Source: Rugalucina vietnamica (lineage: Eukaryota; Mollusca; Bivalvia; Lucinida; Lucinidae). Taken from it: DNA of 64,000 nucleotides. The notes under the pieces are model-generated. The model made no database searches. It was not told the origin of the DNA and worked only from the letters and a program-made list of their open reading frames with translations. Position numbers and translations under genes: made by a program. The first letter of the stretch is position 1, and each line of letters begins with the position of its first letter. Where the stretch lies: the NCBI GenBank assembly GCA_964017185.1, contig OZ024872.1, positions 45,842,188-45,906,187 on the forward strand, read 5' to 3'. Below, piece after piece: positions 11,185 to 24,052 of the stretch.

Positions 11185-13296
11185 AACAAGGCATCAATAA
11201 ATGTATTATTAAATAACCAGTCTGCAATTCTATAGCTTTTCTGTTCCAAGACACTTATAGATCTCTTAAAAAGTTGTAAATTGAGCCTATACGCCACCAG
11301 GCCTCCCATTTATTTTACTTCCCATTTTAAATTCGCCATCAGTGCTCACAGAAGCCATGTTTCAGTTTTGTTTGCATTCAGGCTGAACAGTACAGTCAAC
11401 CATTTTTCATTATTACAAGACAGGCCACATTTTTTGGATACTTGATGGTTACAAAAGCGTTATTCAACAACACATCCTAGTACTTATGTCTTAGAAGCAG
11501 GCTTTGAACTACAACCTTTCTATCGAGCTAATCTACATGTACAAGTACATGTATGGCAACATAATGGAAATGATTTTGGGTTAAATATCTGGCACAGAGT
11601 CACATGTACAAACTGTATATAAACACAGCAAGTATATGGGTGTGTAGAATTTATTCTTTTAAAATGTAACATTTATAATTTGAGCCACATGAGAAAAACA
11701 GGATTTTTGCAAATGTGATTTAACAAAGCTGCAGATCAGCTGATTAGTAACTGTTCATCTGATTAGCGCCCTTGTTTTCGCTACACATATAGTATAATCC
11801 CTTTTCTACTTAAACTTTCTAGCTTCTTTCCTTTTCCTGTGACTCAACAGACCGGTTTGTGTAAGACCTGGTCGGAAACCCTGAAGACCAATTTTCTGGT
11901 GTCATGGCTCATTTAATAGTCTATTACATTTCTGAAATGTTTTATTTAACAGAACTCCTATATGGAAAATGTTGCCAAGCATTTTTCAGTTCTAATGTCT
12001 CACTTTTCTAACTAAGATTCTTGAAGTTAAGTTTTAATATTTAAGTGACACCTTCACAGGTCTGTCAATTTAATAAATAAAGTGCATTTTCTTAAGCTAA
12101 AACAGACAACTTTCACATGAAAAAGAAGATGGTATTTGCTAACTTTTACTAAGAATATTTGAAAAACAGTAAAGTAGTTTGATGATTCAACTGTAGTAAT
12201 TGCGCTTTGACAAGACACAATCCTGAATGAATGAACTTGCTGGCAAGATGGGGAGTCTCAGAATTGAATCTAAATCAGTCCATAATGTTTATGCTGACTG
12301 GGCATAAATTTCTCTGGTAATGTGTTAACAATGTTCCAGTTTCCATGGTCAATGATGCATATGACACTGGTCAATACTGTATTCCCACTTAAAAGAAATC
12401 TGAAACAGATTTAAACACCTCTAATAAATTACATGAAACCTTATCAAGGAAAATGCATCAACTTCTATAAGAGTAAAGTGCCTATAAATTCAATCTATAT
12501 TCATAATAATTAATTCTGTAAAAGATTTCATATTTTAGCAATTAAGATGGATATTCCAAAACTTTATACTTATGATTAAGTTTTAATCATAGATGTATAA
12601 GTACACATTTATTAGATGCATATTTGCTTGACTTAATGTTTTACATTCACAGACAATTGCTGTGTTATTAGGATGGTCAGATATATACAAATCAATCTGA
12701 GGCAGTTATTACCATCCTGTATACCTGTGATTCTTACAGTGCAGACTGATGCAGCATTTCACGACACATGACACGCAGTCCAGTGATTGGAAGCTAAATG
12801 ATCCAATGGGATTCAACCTACAGCAAAGAGGTCATTGTCTCTCTGTAGGTATATGCCTCACGGTAAGTTGCACTCAAATCAATCTGGCTTCCAAACACTA
12901 CACTCCATTTTGTCATGATGGAGTGTTGCATCAATCTGTGCTTAAGAAATTTGGTTGCATCACGGATATACAGGGCTTTACCAGTATATTTTACTGAGAT
13001 CTGTTCTTGGATCAGGGGAAGCAGAATATGAGGAAAGAAGTATAAATATCTTCATGACCAAATCTTCATGAATAACTATACTGTACTTCAACCAAGCATT
13101 CTTAAAACCTACCTTTTAATGCTATTCACCTAGTTCAAAAATGTATCTGATATTGTTTTCCCATTGCATTCCTCGATCCCTAAAAAGTTCAACACAAATT
13201 TTGAAAATCAGTTGACAAAATCATAACATTATAGTACTGAATAGCAGTGTTAACCTTGCATTTTACATGCACTGGTGGGAGGTACTTCAAAAATTT
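11185..13296. other. element D internal, non-coding
   Basis: Single-copy part of D, closely matched by 43316-45596 in copy B. Contains the diverged interspersed repeat at 11722-11930. A frame at 12749-12997 is conserved in copy B (45051-45299), but it has no recognisable domain and differs there only as the surrounding non-coding DNA does. No gene is called. Confidence 0.6.
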
Positions 13297-14002
13297 AACA
13301 AGAACGCCGCGGAGGTCGATATCGCACCTGCACTGGGCAAAATAACTAAAAACCTGAAATATAGGTCGAGGGGACCAGGTCAAGGTATGTTCTGAAAGGG
13401 TATGTCAAGGACATTTACTATGCAAGATTTCACACTCACAGCTATCACAGGTGCAGAGAAAACCAAAGTTTGACATAAAAATCAACAAGTCAATGGACCA
13501 TGAAATATAGGTCAAGGTCAGCGGGTCAAGGTGCATGCTTGACGGGTATGTCAAGGACAATTACTATGTAAGGTTTCACACTCGCAGCTATCACAGGTGC
13601 AGAGAAAACCAAAGTTTGACATAAAAATTAACAAGTCAATGGACCATGAAATATAGGTCAAGGTCAGCGGGTCAAGGTGCATGCTTGAAGGGTATGTCAA
13701 GGACAATTACTATGCAAGGTTTCACACTTGCAGCTATCACTGATGCAGAGAAAATCAAACTTCGACATAAAAATGAACAAAGTCAGTGGACCTTGAAATA
13801 TAGGTCAAGGGCACTGGGTCAAGGGGCGTGCTTGAAGGGTATGTCAAGGACAATTACTATGCAAGGTTTCATGTTCCTAGCTCTCACTAATGTAGAGAAA
13901 ACCAAACTTCAACGTAAATTTTGACAGACGGATGGACGAACGAACGGACAGACGGAAATTTTGACTCCTATATCGCACCCTGCTATAAGCAGGTACGATA
14001 AA
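13297..14002 (+). mobile_element. tandem-repeat element F, copy 1 (4 units)
   Basis: Starts near AACAAGAACGCCGCGGAGG, has TATCGCACCTGC about 24 bases in, and ends in a hairpin with GCAGGTACGATA. Between are four units of about 148 bp (TATAGGTCAAGGTCAGCGGG...), followed by a short GGACGGAC run. The matching element in D copy B (45597-46616) has six units. The ends are inferred from the inverted words, not from an empty site. Confidence 0.7.
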
Positions 14003-14193
14003 AATCAATTATTTCAGCACAGGACTTCTGTTGTGAGAAACATTCCATCTAATTTTCAGGATGGAGCCTAATTCAAGAATGTTTTTGGAAATAAAATTAA
14101 TTTGTGAACACAGTTTGAAAACTTTTGCATGTCAAAACATTTGGAAAGCAAATTTTATGCATGTCAATCACTAAATTTCATTCTACTCTGAAA

Positions 14194-16490
14194 CCAGAGG
14201 ACCAATGGTCCTGTAAACGCTCACCTGAGTCTGCTGCATATACCAATAAACATGTTTGAATATTATGGTATTTAACCCCAGTGCAGGGGCAGATGAAGCC
14301 CTTGGGCCGTTTTCTTTTTTCAGACTAATCAATATTCTGTCCATGGATGCTTCACGCCAAGTTTCATTAAAATCAATCTATTGGTTTCAGAGAAGAAGAT
14401 ATTTGAAGGGTTTTTACCATATATGGGCATGGTGGCCATCTTGGTCATGTGACTTAGATTATTAATATACACATTGGTTCCCCTATCCTATAGATGCTTC
14501 ACATAAAATTTGGCTTCAATTGGCCAAGTGGTTTTAGAGGAGAAGATGTTTGACTATTATGGTAATATACATGTATATTGCCCCGGGGTGTGGACATATG
14601 AGCCCTTAGGTCCATTTTTTTTTTTTCAGAATCATTAATATTTAGTCCTACTACCCATTTCCTGCAAGATTTTCACCTCAAATGACTTTTTAAAAGTTTT
14701 CCCCATTCCAATGCATTGGCGACCTATGTTGACCTTGTCGTAAAATAGGTCAAGGTCACCACAGGGTCATGATTTATATATACATTGTAGTACTTCAGCC
14801 ATTGCATGGTGCTTCATATCAAGTTTCTTTGAAATGAAATCGGTCCTCAAAATTCGGAGAAGAAGATTTTTGAAGGTTTTTACCATATATGGGCATGGCA
14901 GCCATCTTGGTTATGTGAACTAGATAATTTATATATACATTAATTCCTCCATTCCATAGATGCTTCACATACAATTTGGCTATGATTCGCCAAGCGGTTT
15001 CAGAGGAGAAGATGTTTGAATATTATGGTAATATACATGTATATTGCCCCGGAGTGGGGGCAGATGAGCCCCTGGGGTCCAATTTTTTTCAGAATCATTA
15101 ATATTCAGTCCTACTGCCCATTTCCTGCAAGACTTTCACTTTAAATGACATTTTAAAAGTTTTCCCTATTCAAATGCATTGGCGACCTATGTTGACCTTG
15201 CCATAAAAAAAAGGTCAAGGTCATCACAGGGTCATGATTTATATGCACATTGTAGTACTTCAGCCATCAATGCTTCATGCCAAGTTTCTTTGAAATCGAT
15301 CCACCTGTTCTGGAGAAGAAGATTTTTGAAGGGTTTTTACCATATATGGGCATCGCGGCCATCTTGGTCATGTGACCTAGATTACTTATATACACATTGA
15401 TTACCCCTTCCTATTGATGCTTCACATAAAATTTGGCTTTGATTTGCCAAGCGGTTTCAGAGGAGATGATGTTTGAATATTATGGTAATATACATGTATA
15501 TTGCCCCGGGGTGGGGGCATATGAGCCCCTGGGGTCCAATTTTTTTCAGAATCATTAATATTCAGTCCTACTGCCCATTTCCTGCAAGACTTTCACTTTA
15601 AATGACTTTAAATGACATTTTAAAAGTTTTCCCCATTCAAATGCATTGGCGACCTATGTTGACCTTGCCGTAAAATAAGTCAAGGTCATCACAGGGTCAT
15701 GATTTATATACACATTGTAGTGATTGAGCCATTGATGCTTCATGCCAAGTTTCTTTGAAATCGATCCACCTGTTCTGGAGAAGAAGATTTTTGAAGGGTT
15801 TTTACCATATATGGGCATCGCGGCCATCTTGGTCATGTGACCTGGATTATTTATATACACCTTGGTTCCCCCTTCCCATAGATGCTTCATGTAAAATTTG
15901 GCTTTGATTGGCCAAGCGGTTTCAGAGAAGAAGATGTTTGAATATTATGATAATATACATGTATATTGCCCCGGGGTGGGGGCGGATGAGCCCCTGGTGC
16001 CCAATTTTTTTCAGAATCATTAATATTCAGTCCTACTGCTCATTTTCTGCAAGATTTTTCCTTTAAATGACAATTTAACAATTTTTCCCATTCAAATGCA
16101 AAGGCGACCTATGTTGACCTTGCCGTAAAATAGGTCAAGGTCACCGCAAGGTCATGATTTATATACACATTGTAGTACTTGAGTCATCGATGCTTCATGC
16201 CAAGTTTGGTTGAAATCGGTCCAGTGGTTCCGGAGAAGAAGATTTTTGAAGGGTTTTTACCATATATGGGCATGGCGGCCATCTTGGTCATGTGACCTGG
16301 ATTATTTATATACACATTGGTTCCCCCTTCCCATAGATGCTTCATGTAAAATTTGGCTTTGATTGGCCAAGCGGTTTCAGAGAAGAAGATCTTTGAAAAT
16401 GGTGGACGACGGACGACAGACGGACGGACGGACGCCGGATCATGGCCATCCTATAAGCTCACCTTGTGAGCCTGACGGCTCAGGTGAGCT
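14194..16490 (+). mobile_element. tandem-repeat element E, copy 2
   Basis: Same ends as copy 1 (CCAGAGGACC... and ...GGCTCAGGTGAGCT). The empty site CTCTGAAAAAAT is at 47380-47392 in D copy B. Holds four full ~460-bp units and one partial. The sequence resembles copy 1 closely but the unit order and small deletions differ, so the two are independent insertions. Non-coding. Confidence 0.85.
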
Positions 16491-17141
16491 AAAAATGTTA
16501 TGGTGGTTTCCAGAGGAGGGTTTAGGGAAAGAGTAAATCTTGGGTCATATAACTTGAGGAGCACTTACCTATGAAATTATGACTTGTACAATAACAGAAA
16601 TTAATGCCCCTCCTGGTCCAAAGGTCACAGTCCAGGACAGCACCATGAATATCTACAGTTGCTGAAAATAATAATATCAACTTATTATGATCTACATATT
16701 GAATTTCTACATCAAGTTTGCTTATCCTAGTTACTTTACTTCAGTTTTGTGTTCATAAGGACAAGCAACAGGTGAAAGAATGTTTGTGTTCATTGTAGTT
16801 TGGCATTTTATAAACCTGTTTTTCAAAATTTCCTGATTTTGGCTTAAATTGAAAAATTCCCTGACTGATGTCAAAAATCCCTGACAATTCCTTGGCTTTG
16901 AAAAAAGTGATTTCTCTCTGACTTTTTCCCTGACCATGGACACCCTGAATAAGTATTTGCAAGAAAGACAGAAACTTTATTTGTCTTACCCAAGGCTAAT
17001 TTAGAACACCTCAATGACCATGGATTCATGACCACACTGCTTGTTTTTTACCTGAAAATAAAACAGTACATGTATACAGTTCAAAGAAACAGTATAAAAC
17101 TTATTCAAATGAAAGTGTGTTGTTTTTTTTTTCTAATTCAG

Positions 17142-17634
17142 TTTAACGTCCCTTTCAAGATTATTTCAGCTCATATGAGACGGGCCAATCAATAGGTGGG
17201 GCGAAAACGGGAGAACCGCGAGAAAAACCACCTGGCACACCCGCAAGCAGAACTTGGCTTGTCTCGCATGTGGCCAGAGCGGGACTCGAACCCACACCAG
17301 ACACAGCGGTGAAATGACCGAGTGATTAAGAAACACGGAGCCAGTGACCTCAAATGAAATTGACCATAGTGTCAGACAATAGATTATTGGCAGAACAATT
17401 TCATATGAAAAGCGGTTCATATTCATCTTGTCAACTTTTTTTTCCATTTATACTGCTCATAATCATTCCTTTGTCTCATCACTGTGTCCAGTGTATGTGG
17501 GTTCAAGCCCCCTTTGCCTTGGGTAGTGTGCTTATGGGTGTACAAAGTATTTTGTCTTAGAGTACTTCAGTTTTCGCCCCGCCTACTGATATGCCCATCT
17601 CATATGAGCTGAAAGAATCTTGTAAGGGCGTAAA
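17142..17634. repeat. tRNA-derived inverted dimer
   Basis: The ends are inverted copies: TTTAACGTCCCTTTCAAGAT...CAGCTCATATGAGA at the left and its relative on the opposite strand at the right. Each arm carries a tRNA-like box B, GGGTTCGAGTCCC on the minus strand near 17280 and GGGTTCAAGCCCC on the plus strand near 17500. A box A-like GACCGAGTGATTAAG lies at about 17317. Copy B has the same dimer at 48092-48583. Likely two SINE-like units fused head to head. Confidence 0.6.
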
Positions 17635-18066
17635 AAGTAGGTTTAGAAAAAGAGAACAAGTTTCACTATCCATGATGTTCTTGAACATTTATGAATTAAT
17701 TAAGTTCAGACAGGCAAGCTCTTTGACCAAGTGGTAGGGGTCTCCAATTTCCTGGGATCAATACTATTGTAAAAGTTCTGGGATGTTATGCAATATTTGG
17801 ATTATTTGCAAGATACTCTTACAATATTCATGAGACATAAATTTGTAAAAGTGCCTCAATCTCACTTCATTCACAATAAGTTTGTTAAGTTTGTTTTGTC
17901 ACAAGATAGACAAAAATAATTACCCAATTATTTTCAAAACTTGAAACAGTTTTGCATCAATTGCCTTGGTAAAGAGATGTTTGCAAAAGTGTCATAGAAG
18001 CCAGGCATACTTTTGATTTACTAATATTTGCATTTGATTGTGTAACCAGAACTTTGAAATATTGGG

Positions 18067-18150
18067 GGTGGCCCTAGTGGCCGAGTGGTTAAGAGCGCTG
18101 ATATTTTATTACCCCATTTAACCATTCAAGCATCTGTGTGGGTTTGAAGA
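18067..18150 (+). repeat. tRNA-Ser/Leu-like SINE head
   Basis: TGGCCGAGTGGTTAAG is a good box A of the type found in tRNA-Ser and tRNA-Leu. A box B-like GTGGGTTTGAAG follows 45 bases on and runs into an A-rich tract. The anticodon arm and acceptor stem do not form, so this is a SINE-like promoter remnant rather than a tRNA gene. Same at 49010-49094. Confidence 0.55.
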
Positions 18151-18234
18151 AAAAAAAAAAAAAGAAAAGAAAATTGTCAGCTTTAAAAATTGAAAATTTC
18201 ATCAGAAAAGCTTTGATATTTTTCTTATTTTTGC

Positions 18235-18296
18235 TAGATTGTGGGTACACATTAGAACGCCTCACCGAAGCGGTTCTAACGAGTACCCACAATCTA
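18235..18296. repeat. near-perfect hairpin (62 bp)
   Basis: Arms TAGATTGTGGGTAC and GTACCCACAATCTA flank an inner pair TTAGAACGC...GCGGTTCTAA. The flanks continue as a weaker inverted pair (TTTTTCTTATTTTTGC / GCAAAACTAAGAAAAA). The same hairpin lies at 49184-49245. Confidence 0.8.
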
Positions 18297-18582
18297 TGTT
18301 TGGGAGCAAAACTAAGAAAAATAGGTATGCCCCTGCATTCCCCAGTTTTTCTATATAAAAGTGGGGTATGAGGGGGTATACTTTTCATGGACATGTTTTT
18401 CTGATGATTAATTTATTATATAATAGGCAGATTTAAAACCAAGACTTTTAACTGTCGTTGTTTAAAAATCACTCCGAATCTATCAGAAATGATACAGGGT
18501 CGGTGGTGCGGCTTGTTGGCGAACTGTCTTATCTCGATTGTTTACAGTATTGCTGCGTATTGAATTTGGACTGGTTTAGCCC

Positions 18583-19213
18583 TATCTCACTGGAATGCGA
18601 CAACTGGAGACTATTTCGCGACAAAGATTGACAATATAAACACAACTTTCACCGTTTCACGTTGCAGTCTCATTGAACAGACATTTATGCGACAAATTCG
18701 CAAATTTCGGTCTAATTTTGAAAATAAATCTTGCGACTGTCATGCAATAGTCGCACGACTTTCCCGGGAATGTAGCTTATTTTCATTTTAATTCATACGA
18801 CAGTTGCACAACATTCGTGCGAGTGCTGCACGACATTCGTACGAATGTTGCTTAGTTTTATTTTCTCGCCAGATAGTTGTGAGGTTTTTCACATGTTTTC
18901 ATAAGACTGTCGCGCAACCATCGTGAGACACTCGCAGGACATTGTTACGAGTGTCGAGAAAATTTGGCATTGTAAATTTGCCAAAATTTCGCGGCGACAG
19001 GTTCGCGACACTTGCACGACTGTTGCACGACATTCTTGCGAAATATTTTGGAACAACTTTAAAAAATTTGCATAAAATTTTAAAACATGTTTAAAACCTT
19101 CGGGACCAGTTGGCGACAAGCTCACGACACATGAATATTCTCACGACACTCGTGCGACACTCGCACAAATGTAGTACGAAAGTCCGCGACAAAATTCGCA
19201 TGCCAGTGAGATA
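18583..19213. mobile_element. MITE with TCTCACTGG termini and CGAC-rich interior
   Basis: About 630 bp with inverted ends TATCTCACTGGAATGCGA and its near complement TTCGCATGCCAGTGAGATA. If the outer TA is the target, the element is TA-flanked, as for Tc1/mariner-type MITEs. The interior repeats short words such as GTCGCACGAC, CACGACATTCGTGCG and GTGTCGCGA. Second copy at 49532-50151. Confidence 0.75.
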
Positions 19214-20611
19214 CTAGCTTTTCTCGTATCGGATCTTTTTTCGATGTCGGCGATGGACAATCTACAGATGTAAAACAAAACCGGCTCAAATTTTACTGCA
19301 TTCAACCTAATTAGGACCTTTCCAATTAATGTTTGTAAGCATAACATTTACTTCACGTATCCTTTGAGAACCACTAGATGATCGATCACTGGTCCTTGAT
19401 CGATCACTTGTCGTCTTACGCTACCCCACCCACTGGTGGCGGTGGTTCGGATTGTTTTTAATCTGTTAAATTTACACCTTCTGTATGTTAGAGACTATAA
19501 ATATTTTGTTGACGATGTTTAACATGTGCAATGTCCACCTACTCGCAGTAAACAAGGTGCAGATCCAAATAATCATAGAGGAAACCGAATCAGGTAGTGA
19601 AATTTCGAGTCCTTCCAGTCGGTCGGTAACTATGGGCGGTAGCTGTATTCTATTATTTTTGTGCTTCCGCGATTTGGGACTACATTTTGTCTTTGAAAAA
19701 TCTACAAAATCGTCATTCTACTTCCGGTGTTTTAAACTCGCTATATTTGAGTATAAAACTATTAAAACTGTAGAAATGCGTATGCAGTGGATAATTTGGT
19801 TTGTCATCTTCAACTTGAACCTAATTTGCATTCTGACGAATCAGATATGTCATAGAAATTAGCGCTCGAATTTGACCACCAAAATCGAATCGGTGGTCCA
19901 TTTCAGGACAGTGCCTCCACAAAATTGTGGCAGAAATTTAGGGCCTATAAAAAGTTTTCAAAGATATTTTTATAACGTGTTCTAGAGATGTCAATCTAAC
20001 CTTGGGCCGAATGTGTGATTTCCAGTTTACTCGGTTTTAGAGAAAATTGACCATAAATGAAGACAAGATTTTGACACTCGAAACCCCTTTGCGCAGCCGC
20101 AGTAAACATCATCAACACGTGTTTACAAAACAAGGGACGACTGAAGACGCTTAAATAACCAGGCTTCATAGCAAGTTTTCTTTTAAGGACGTTGAAACAA
20201 ATTCAGGCAATTGCTGAATGATTTCATGGGGGGACTGTTGGCCTAGAATGATCAGTTGTCATTATTCATTTTTTGAATGCAATCGATCCAATAATGGTAC
20301 TCACCGATTTTTACAGTGTGTATCTCGGCATGTCTTCTCAGATTTGTAACCAAATGAAGCATGATAAATTTCCCAAAAGCAAGAAAAAAGCTTGAAAATA
20401 CAAGCACACACAACTCTCATGCCTTCTTCTTTTTTGCTTCATAATGATGTCGTCATAACAGAGTGACATCATGCGTCATGTGACTACTACAGAATGTGGC
20501 CAAAAGTATTCGATTTTCATTGATTTTTCGAATTTGGTTTCACACCACAACTAAATGCATACGCATATCCTCGTTTTTATATATCTATTATTTTTTCAGT
20601 TTGTGATTGCT

Positions 20612-20789
20612 GCCATGCGCGGATCCAGAAATTTTCATGAGAGGGGGTCCAACGAAAATGGTAATTTTCGGCCACAGTCGAGGGGGGGTCCAACCCCCCA
20701 AAAATCCCGAAATTACCTTTTTTTAGGTAAAATTTTCAAATTCCAGGGGGGGTCCGGACCCCCGGTCCCCCCCTCTGGATCCGCGCATG
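20612..20789. mobile_element. small MITE with CATGCGCGGATCCAG termini
   Basis: A perfect 15-bp inverted pair, CATGCGCGGATCCAG and CTGGATCCGCGCATG, bounds about 176 bp with nested G-rich/C-rich palindromes. ATTGCT occurs on both sides and may be the target duplication. Confidence 0.75.
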
Positions 20790-20993
20790 ATTGCTTTCCT
20801 GCTATCAAACCACGTAATAATGATTTCATTTCTATTGAATTTACGCCATGGAAAGGGTGAAATGATTTCGAAAGTGTTAGAGTGGCCTGAGATGGGGCAC
20901 GCGCCCCCACCCCCTCTACCGGCACTGTAGGCCTTCTTTGCAAATAACAATTACAATGATATATCCAGAAAACAAATCTTGGTTCTAAAGCCT

Positions 20994-21659
20994 AGGTTAC
21001 ATTTGGCCTACGATTAGCGATGATCGTACGATACACATTTTTGCATTTCGCGCGATCTCCGCAGGGTGACCCTACGATACCCCTACGATTTTACGGCTTA
21101 CTACGATCTCCATAGCTTCTACGATTTTGTAGTAGGCCTAGTCTGCACTTTTACAAGTTTCTAAAAATCGCAAGACCGTAGCCCGTAGACATATCGCAGT
21201 TAGCATCGTACGGGCGCCGTCCGGAACCCCTACGCTGATCGTGTGGTCACCGCACGATTTTTATGATAATTTTGGGACTAAAATCGTAAGATATTCGTAA
21301 ACCTTTAGGGTGATCGTAAAGGTTATTAAAATCGTTCGCATATCGTTTGGTCGTTATACGGACATACCACGGCGTCCGCGAGTTTATCGTGTGGCCGCCA
21401 TATGATAGTTGTGCATTTTTGACGGGATATGGTTCCTTACGATTTCCACTTAAAGTGTGCGGAGACCCTACGACTTCCCTACGATCTCCGTACGGTTTTG
21501 ACTCGGAACATAAAAGAAAGTCAGAACAAAAAATCATAAGATGCCCGCATGAATTGTAAACACATACTGTCGTAGCCCATTATCGCCTACGATGTCTAAA
21601 ATATCGTAGGGAAAATCGCAGACCGAAAAGTCGTACAATGATCGGGGAAAATGTAACCT
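20994..21659. mobile_element. MITE with GATCGTACGAT motifs, second copy
   Basis: Ends AGGTTACATTTGGCCTACGA and the complement of AGGTTACATTTTCCCCGATCA. The interior is packed with words such as GATCGTACGAT, CCCTACGAT and CGCACGAT. Same family as 3925-4462. A further partial piece of the family follows at 21661-21990. Confidence 0.7.
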
Positions 21660-22379
21660 ACTAGGCATGACCCCTTGCGGACTCCCTACGATCACTGCAC
21701 GATTTTTGTCCCCAAACTATCATACAAAAATGACGAGGTGACCGCTTGATCAGCGCAGGGTCTCCGTACGGCGCCCGTATGATGAAAATGTAAAAATTGT
21801 ACGATCATCGCAAGCTAATTGTAGCCAAGGCATCAGTCAGAAGTCCAAGGGACTCCGTACTTTGTCCACTAAAAGTCTTCGAAGACCCTACGACTATCGC
21901 ACGACCGCCTTGCGTTTTGTATCAGAACGTATAGTGACTCCGTACGGACATCGCACGGGTTCCGTACGATATCCACTTATATATAGGCTTAATGGAGATA
22001 GAACGTATTATCGTTGCAAAGATTGTACAGAATTAGCAAACGTACATAAAGTTGGTTTATGAAAGAAAAAAAAATGTTTCCAGGGGTTGTATTTTAAAAC
22101 ATTTTCTCTGAAACTGCTTATTAATCGCAGGCCTTTTGTTTTGGTTCTAGTGATATTTAAAGGATCTTGTTATTTATAATCTATCTTTGTAATTACAACC
22201 TGGATTCTCGATTAACGAGTTTTTATGAGATACGGTAAATGGCGAGGGTTGTTCGGAATTAGTCGCCCTGTCAATTTAGATCAGTATATTTGAGAACGCT
22301 TGATGATAAGAAAAAGTAAAGATCAGAAGAAGTTAAAAAAAAATCATATATGCGCAGCACATTGCATTACTAAATTTAG

Positions 22380-22720
22380 TTAAATCATAGTAACTGAGTG
22401 GCAATCTATTGGGAAATAGAAAATCACTCGGCTTACGATGTATTCTAAGTATAATAAGATTGTACATAAATGTCAATTTAGTTTTTCCCACCTCGGGTTT
22501 TGGAGTGGGCCTTTTCTCGATCATTACTTACTCTTACTTTTTAGGGCATGTGCATATTAAAGGGCACTGTGTTGTCATCGGACCTTTATATATATAGCTC
22601 TCGTTATTTATTCTATGAAAACGTACAATAAGTTATTCATCACCGACATTGAAGATCCATGGGCGCCGAATAACTAACTGAAATCCGGAGAAAAAGAAAA
22701 ACACAAGCTGAACCGCGGTG
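22380..22720. mobile_element. diverged Naiad-type tails in inverted arrangement
   Basis: 22380-22545 resembles the Naiad 3' end on the plus strand (GTAACTGAGTGGC, CCACCTCGGGTTTTGGAGTGG). 22635-22720 resembles an inner part of the same tail on the minus strand (TGGGCGCCGAATAACTAACT). The sequence is clearly older than the other copies. The inverted junction matches that at 5986/5987. Confidence 0.65.
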
Positions 22721-23429
22721 GTATGCCCGACGAGTGCATAGGCGTGACTAACAATGCTTTTAAGTCAAATTTACAGAATATCCACTCTCTGTATCGGTAG
22801 CCAACGCTACCCATAGAGAAAGGAAAATATTTTTAAAAACATAATTTGCAAATAAAAGTTTGGATGACCAAACGCTGAGCTAGGACAAGACTGAGTTGAT
22901 AAAATCGTTCGGAAACTGCCGGAGTTCGGGAATTCATGAATAGACATGCCCACTCTGGTATTTAGCCGTCGGTTCAGGGATTACATGTTCAATTATCTTA
23001 TATCCGTCTCGACGTGACTTTTACCTTGTTGACTGAGGCGCGCTGACATGGCTAAACCACATTTAAACATACTAAAAAAGCAATGGCTTAAATCTCTCAT
23101 AAGGTCGTACGAGTTACCTATCTTGACTATTTCGAGGTCATGGCTCTATCATTTGAAGTTGCTTCCCTTTTACCATCAGCGGCTTGTATTGAGCAATTGG
23201 CCAATTAAAGCCAAATAACAAGAAGTGAGAACCAATGTTTCGACATTATGTGTTTAAACATAATCCTAGACAAATGACCAAGATGCCTGCCATATGCCCA
23301 CACACTTCTTCCAAACTTTTACTCTCGGGAACTGCTGAATCTATTGCAATGAAACTTGACATGTTGCAGATAACCACTATGTGTTATTCTGGCCCTGCCC
23401 TAGGGCTATCTATATGACCATTATATATG

Positions 23430-23485
23430 TACATGTATCTCACACCTCAGGTGAGCGTTAACAGTACCATAGATCCTCTGTTTTA
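23430..23485 (-). repeat. fragment of element E 5' end
   Basis: On the minus strand, ACAGAGGATCTATGGTACTG followed by AACGCTCACCTGAG resembles the start of element E. It is a diverged, isolated end. Confidence 0.45.
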
Positions 23486-23763
23486 ACACCATGCTGTTCA
23501 ATGCCCGGTTTGGGTCGGTGAAGCATGACCCCATGTCGCAGAACTGTACATGTAGAAATAAACTGGGCCGCGGTAAAACTATGGCGCTGTCATAGAAAAT
23601 TTGGTAAAAGTGGTACTTTTGCTGTCGGGTGGCAAGAATTTTATTACCTGGGATTACCTGTTGAAATTTAATTGGGCGTGGATTGACAACTAGCCCAGGT
23701 AACATTAAACCATATTATTGCATAAATACCGGTGTCACACGATATTAACAGCCGTTTATTAAT

Positions 23764-23793
23764 GAAAAAAAAAAAAAAAAAAAAAAAAAAACA
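23764..23793 (+). repeat. poly(A) run of about 30
   Basis: Uninterrupted A tract inside insertion G. Could be a retrotransposon tail, but no recognisable body precedes it. Confidence 0.9.
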
Positions 23794-24052
23794 TGCAACA
23801 TTAATATTGCAATTCACACGCGCACGTGCTGTTTATACATGGCTTTTACTTATGTTCGTTACCGGGCGCCAGCAAAGCACGTGCTAGTAATGAGAAACTG
23901 AAGTCCGCCCGGACGAAAGACTTTACGCGTATGAAAATGTGATTGAGGTTGTAAAATATAGTGCACCATATTTCTTTCGTTTCTGCACCTTATTTCTTTC
24001 GTTTCTGCAAAATTTATGCGATCAAAAATGTTTTTGTCATCCATTTACATTC

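Noticed and set aside
12749-12997. 82-codon frame conserved in both D copies
   Set aside because: Conservation equals that of the surrounding non-coding DNA, with replacement changes. No recognisable domain.
9194-16490. CRISPR-like array
   Set aside because: Units are about 460 and 148 bp, directly adjacent with no unique spacers, and the genome is eukaryotic. These are tandem repeats inside transposable elements.
18067-18150. tRNA gene
   Set aside because: Box A is good, but the acceptor, anticodon and T arms do not form. It runs into poly(A), as a SINE head would.
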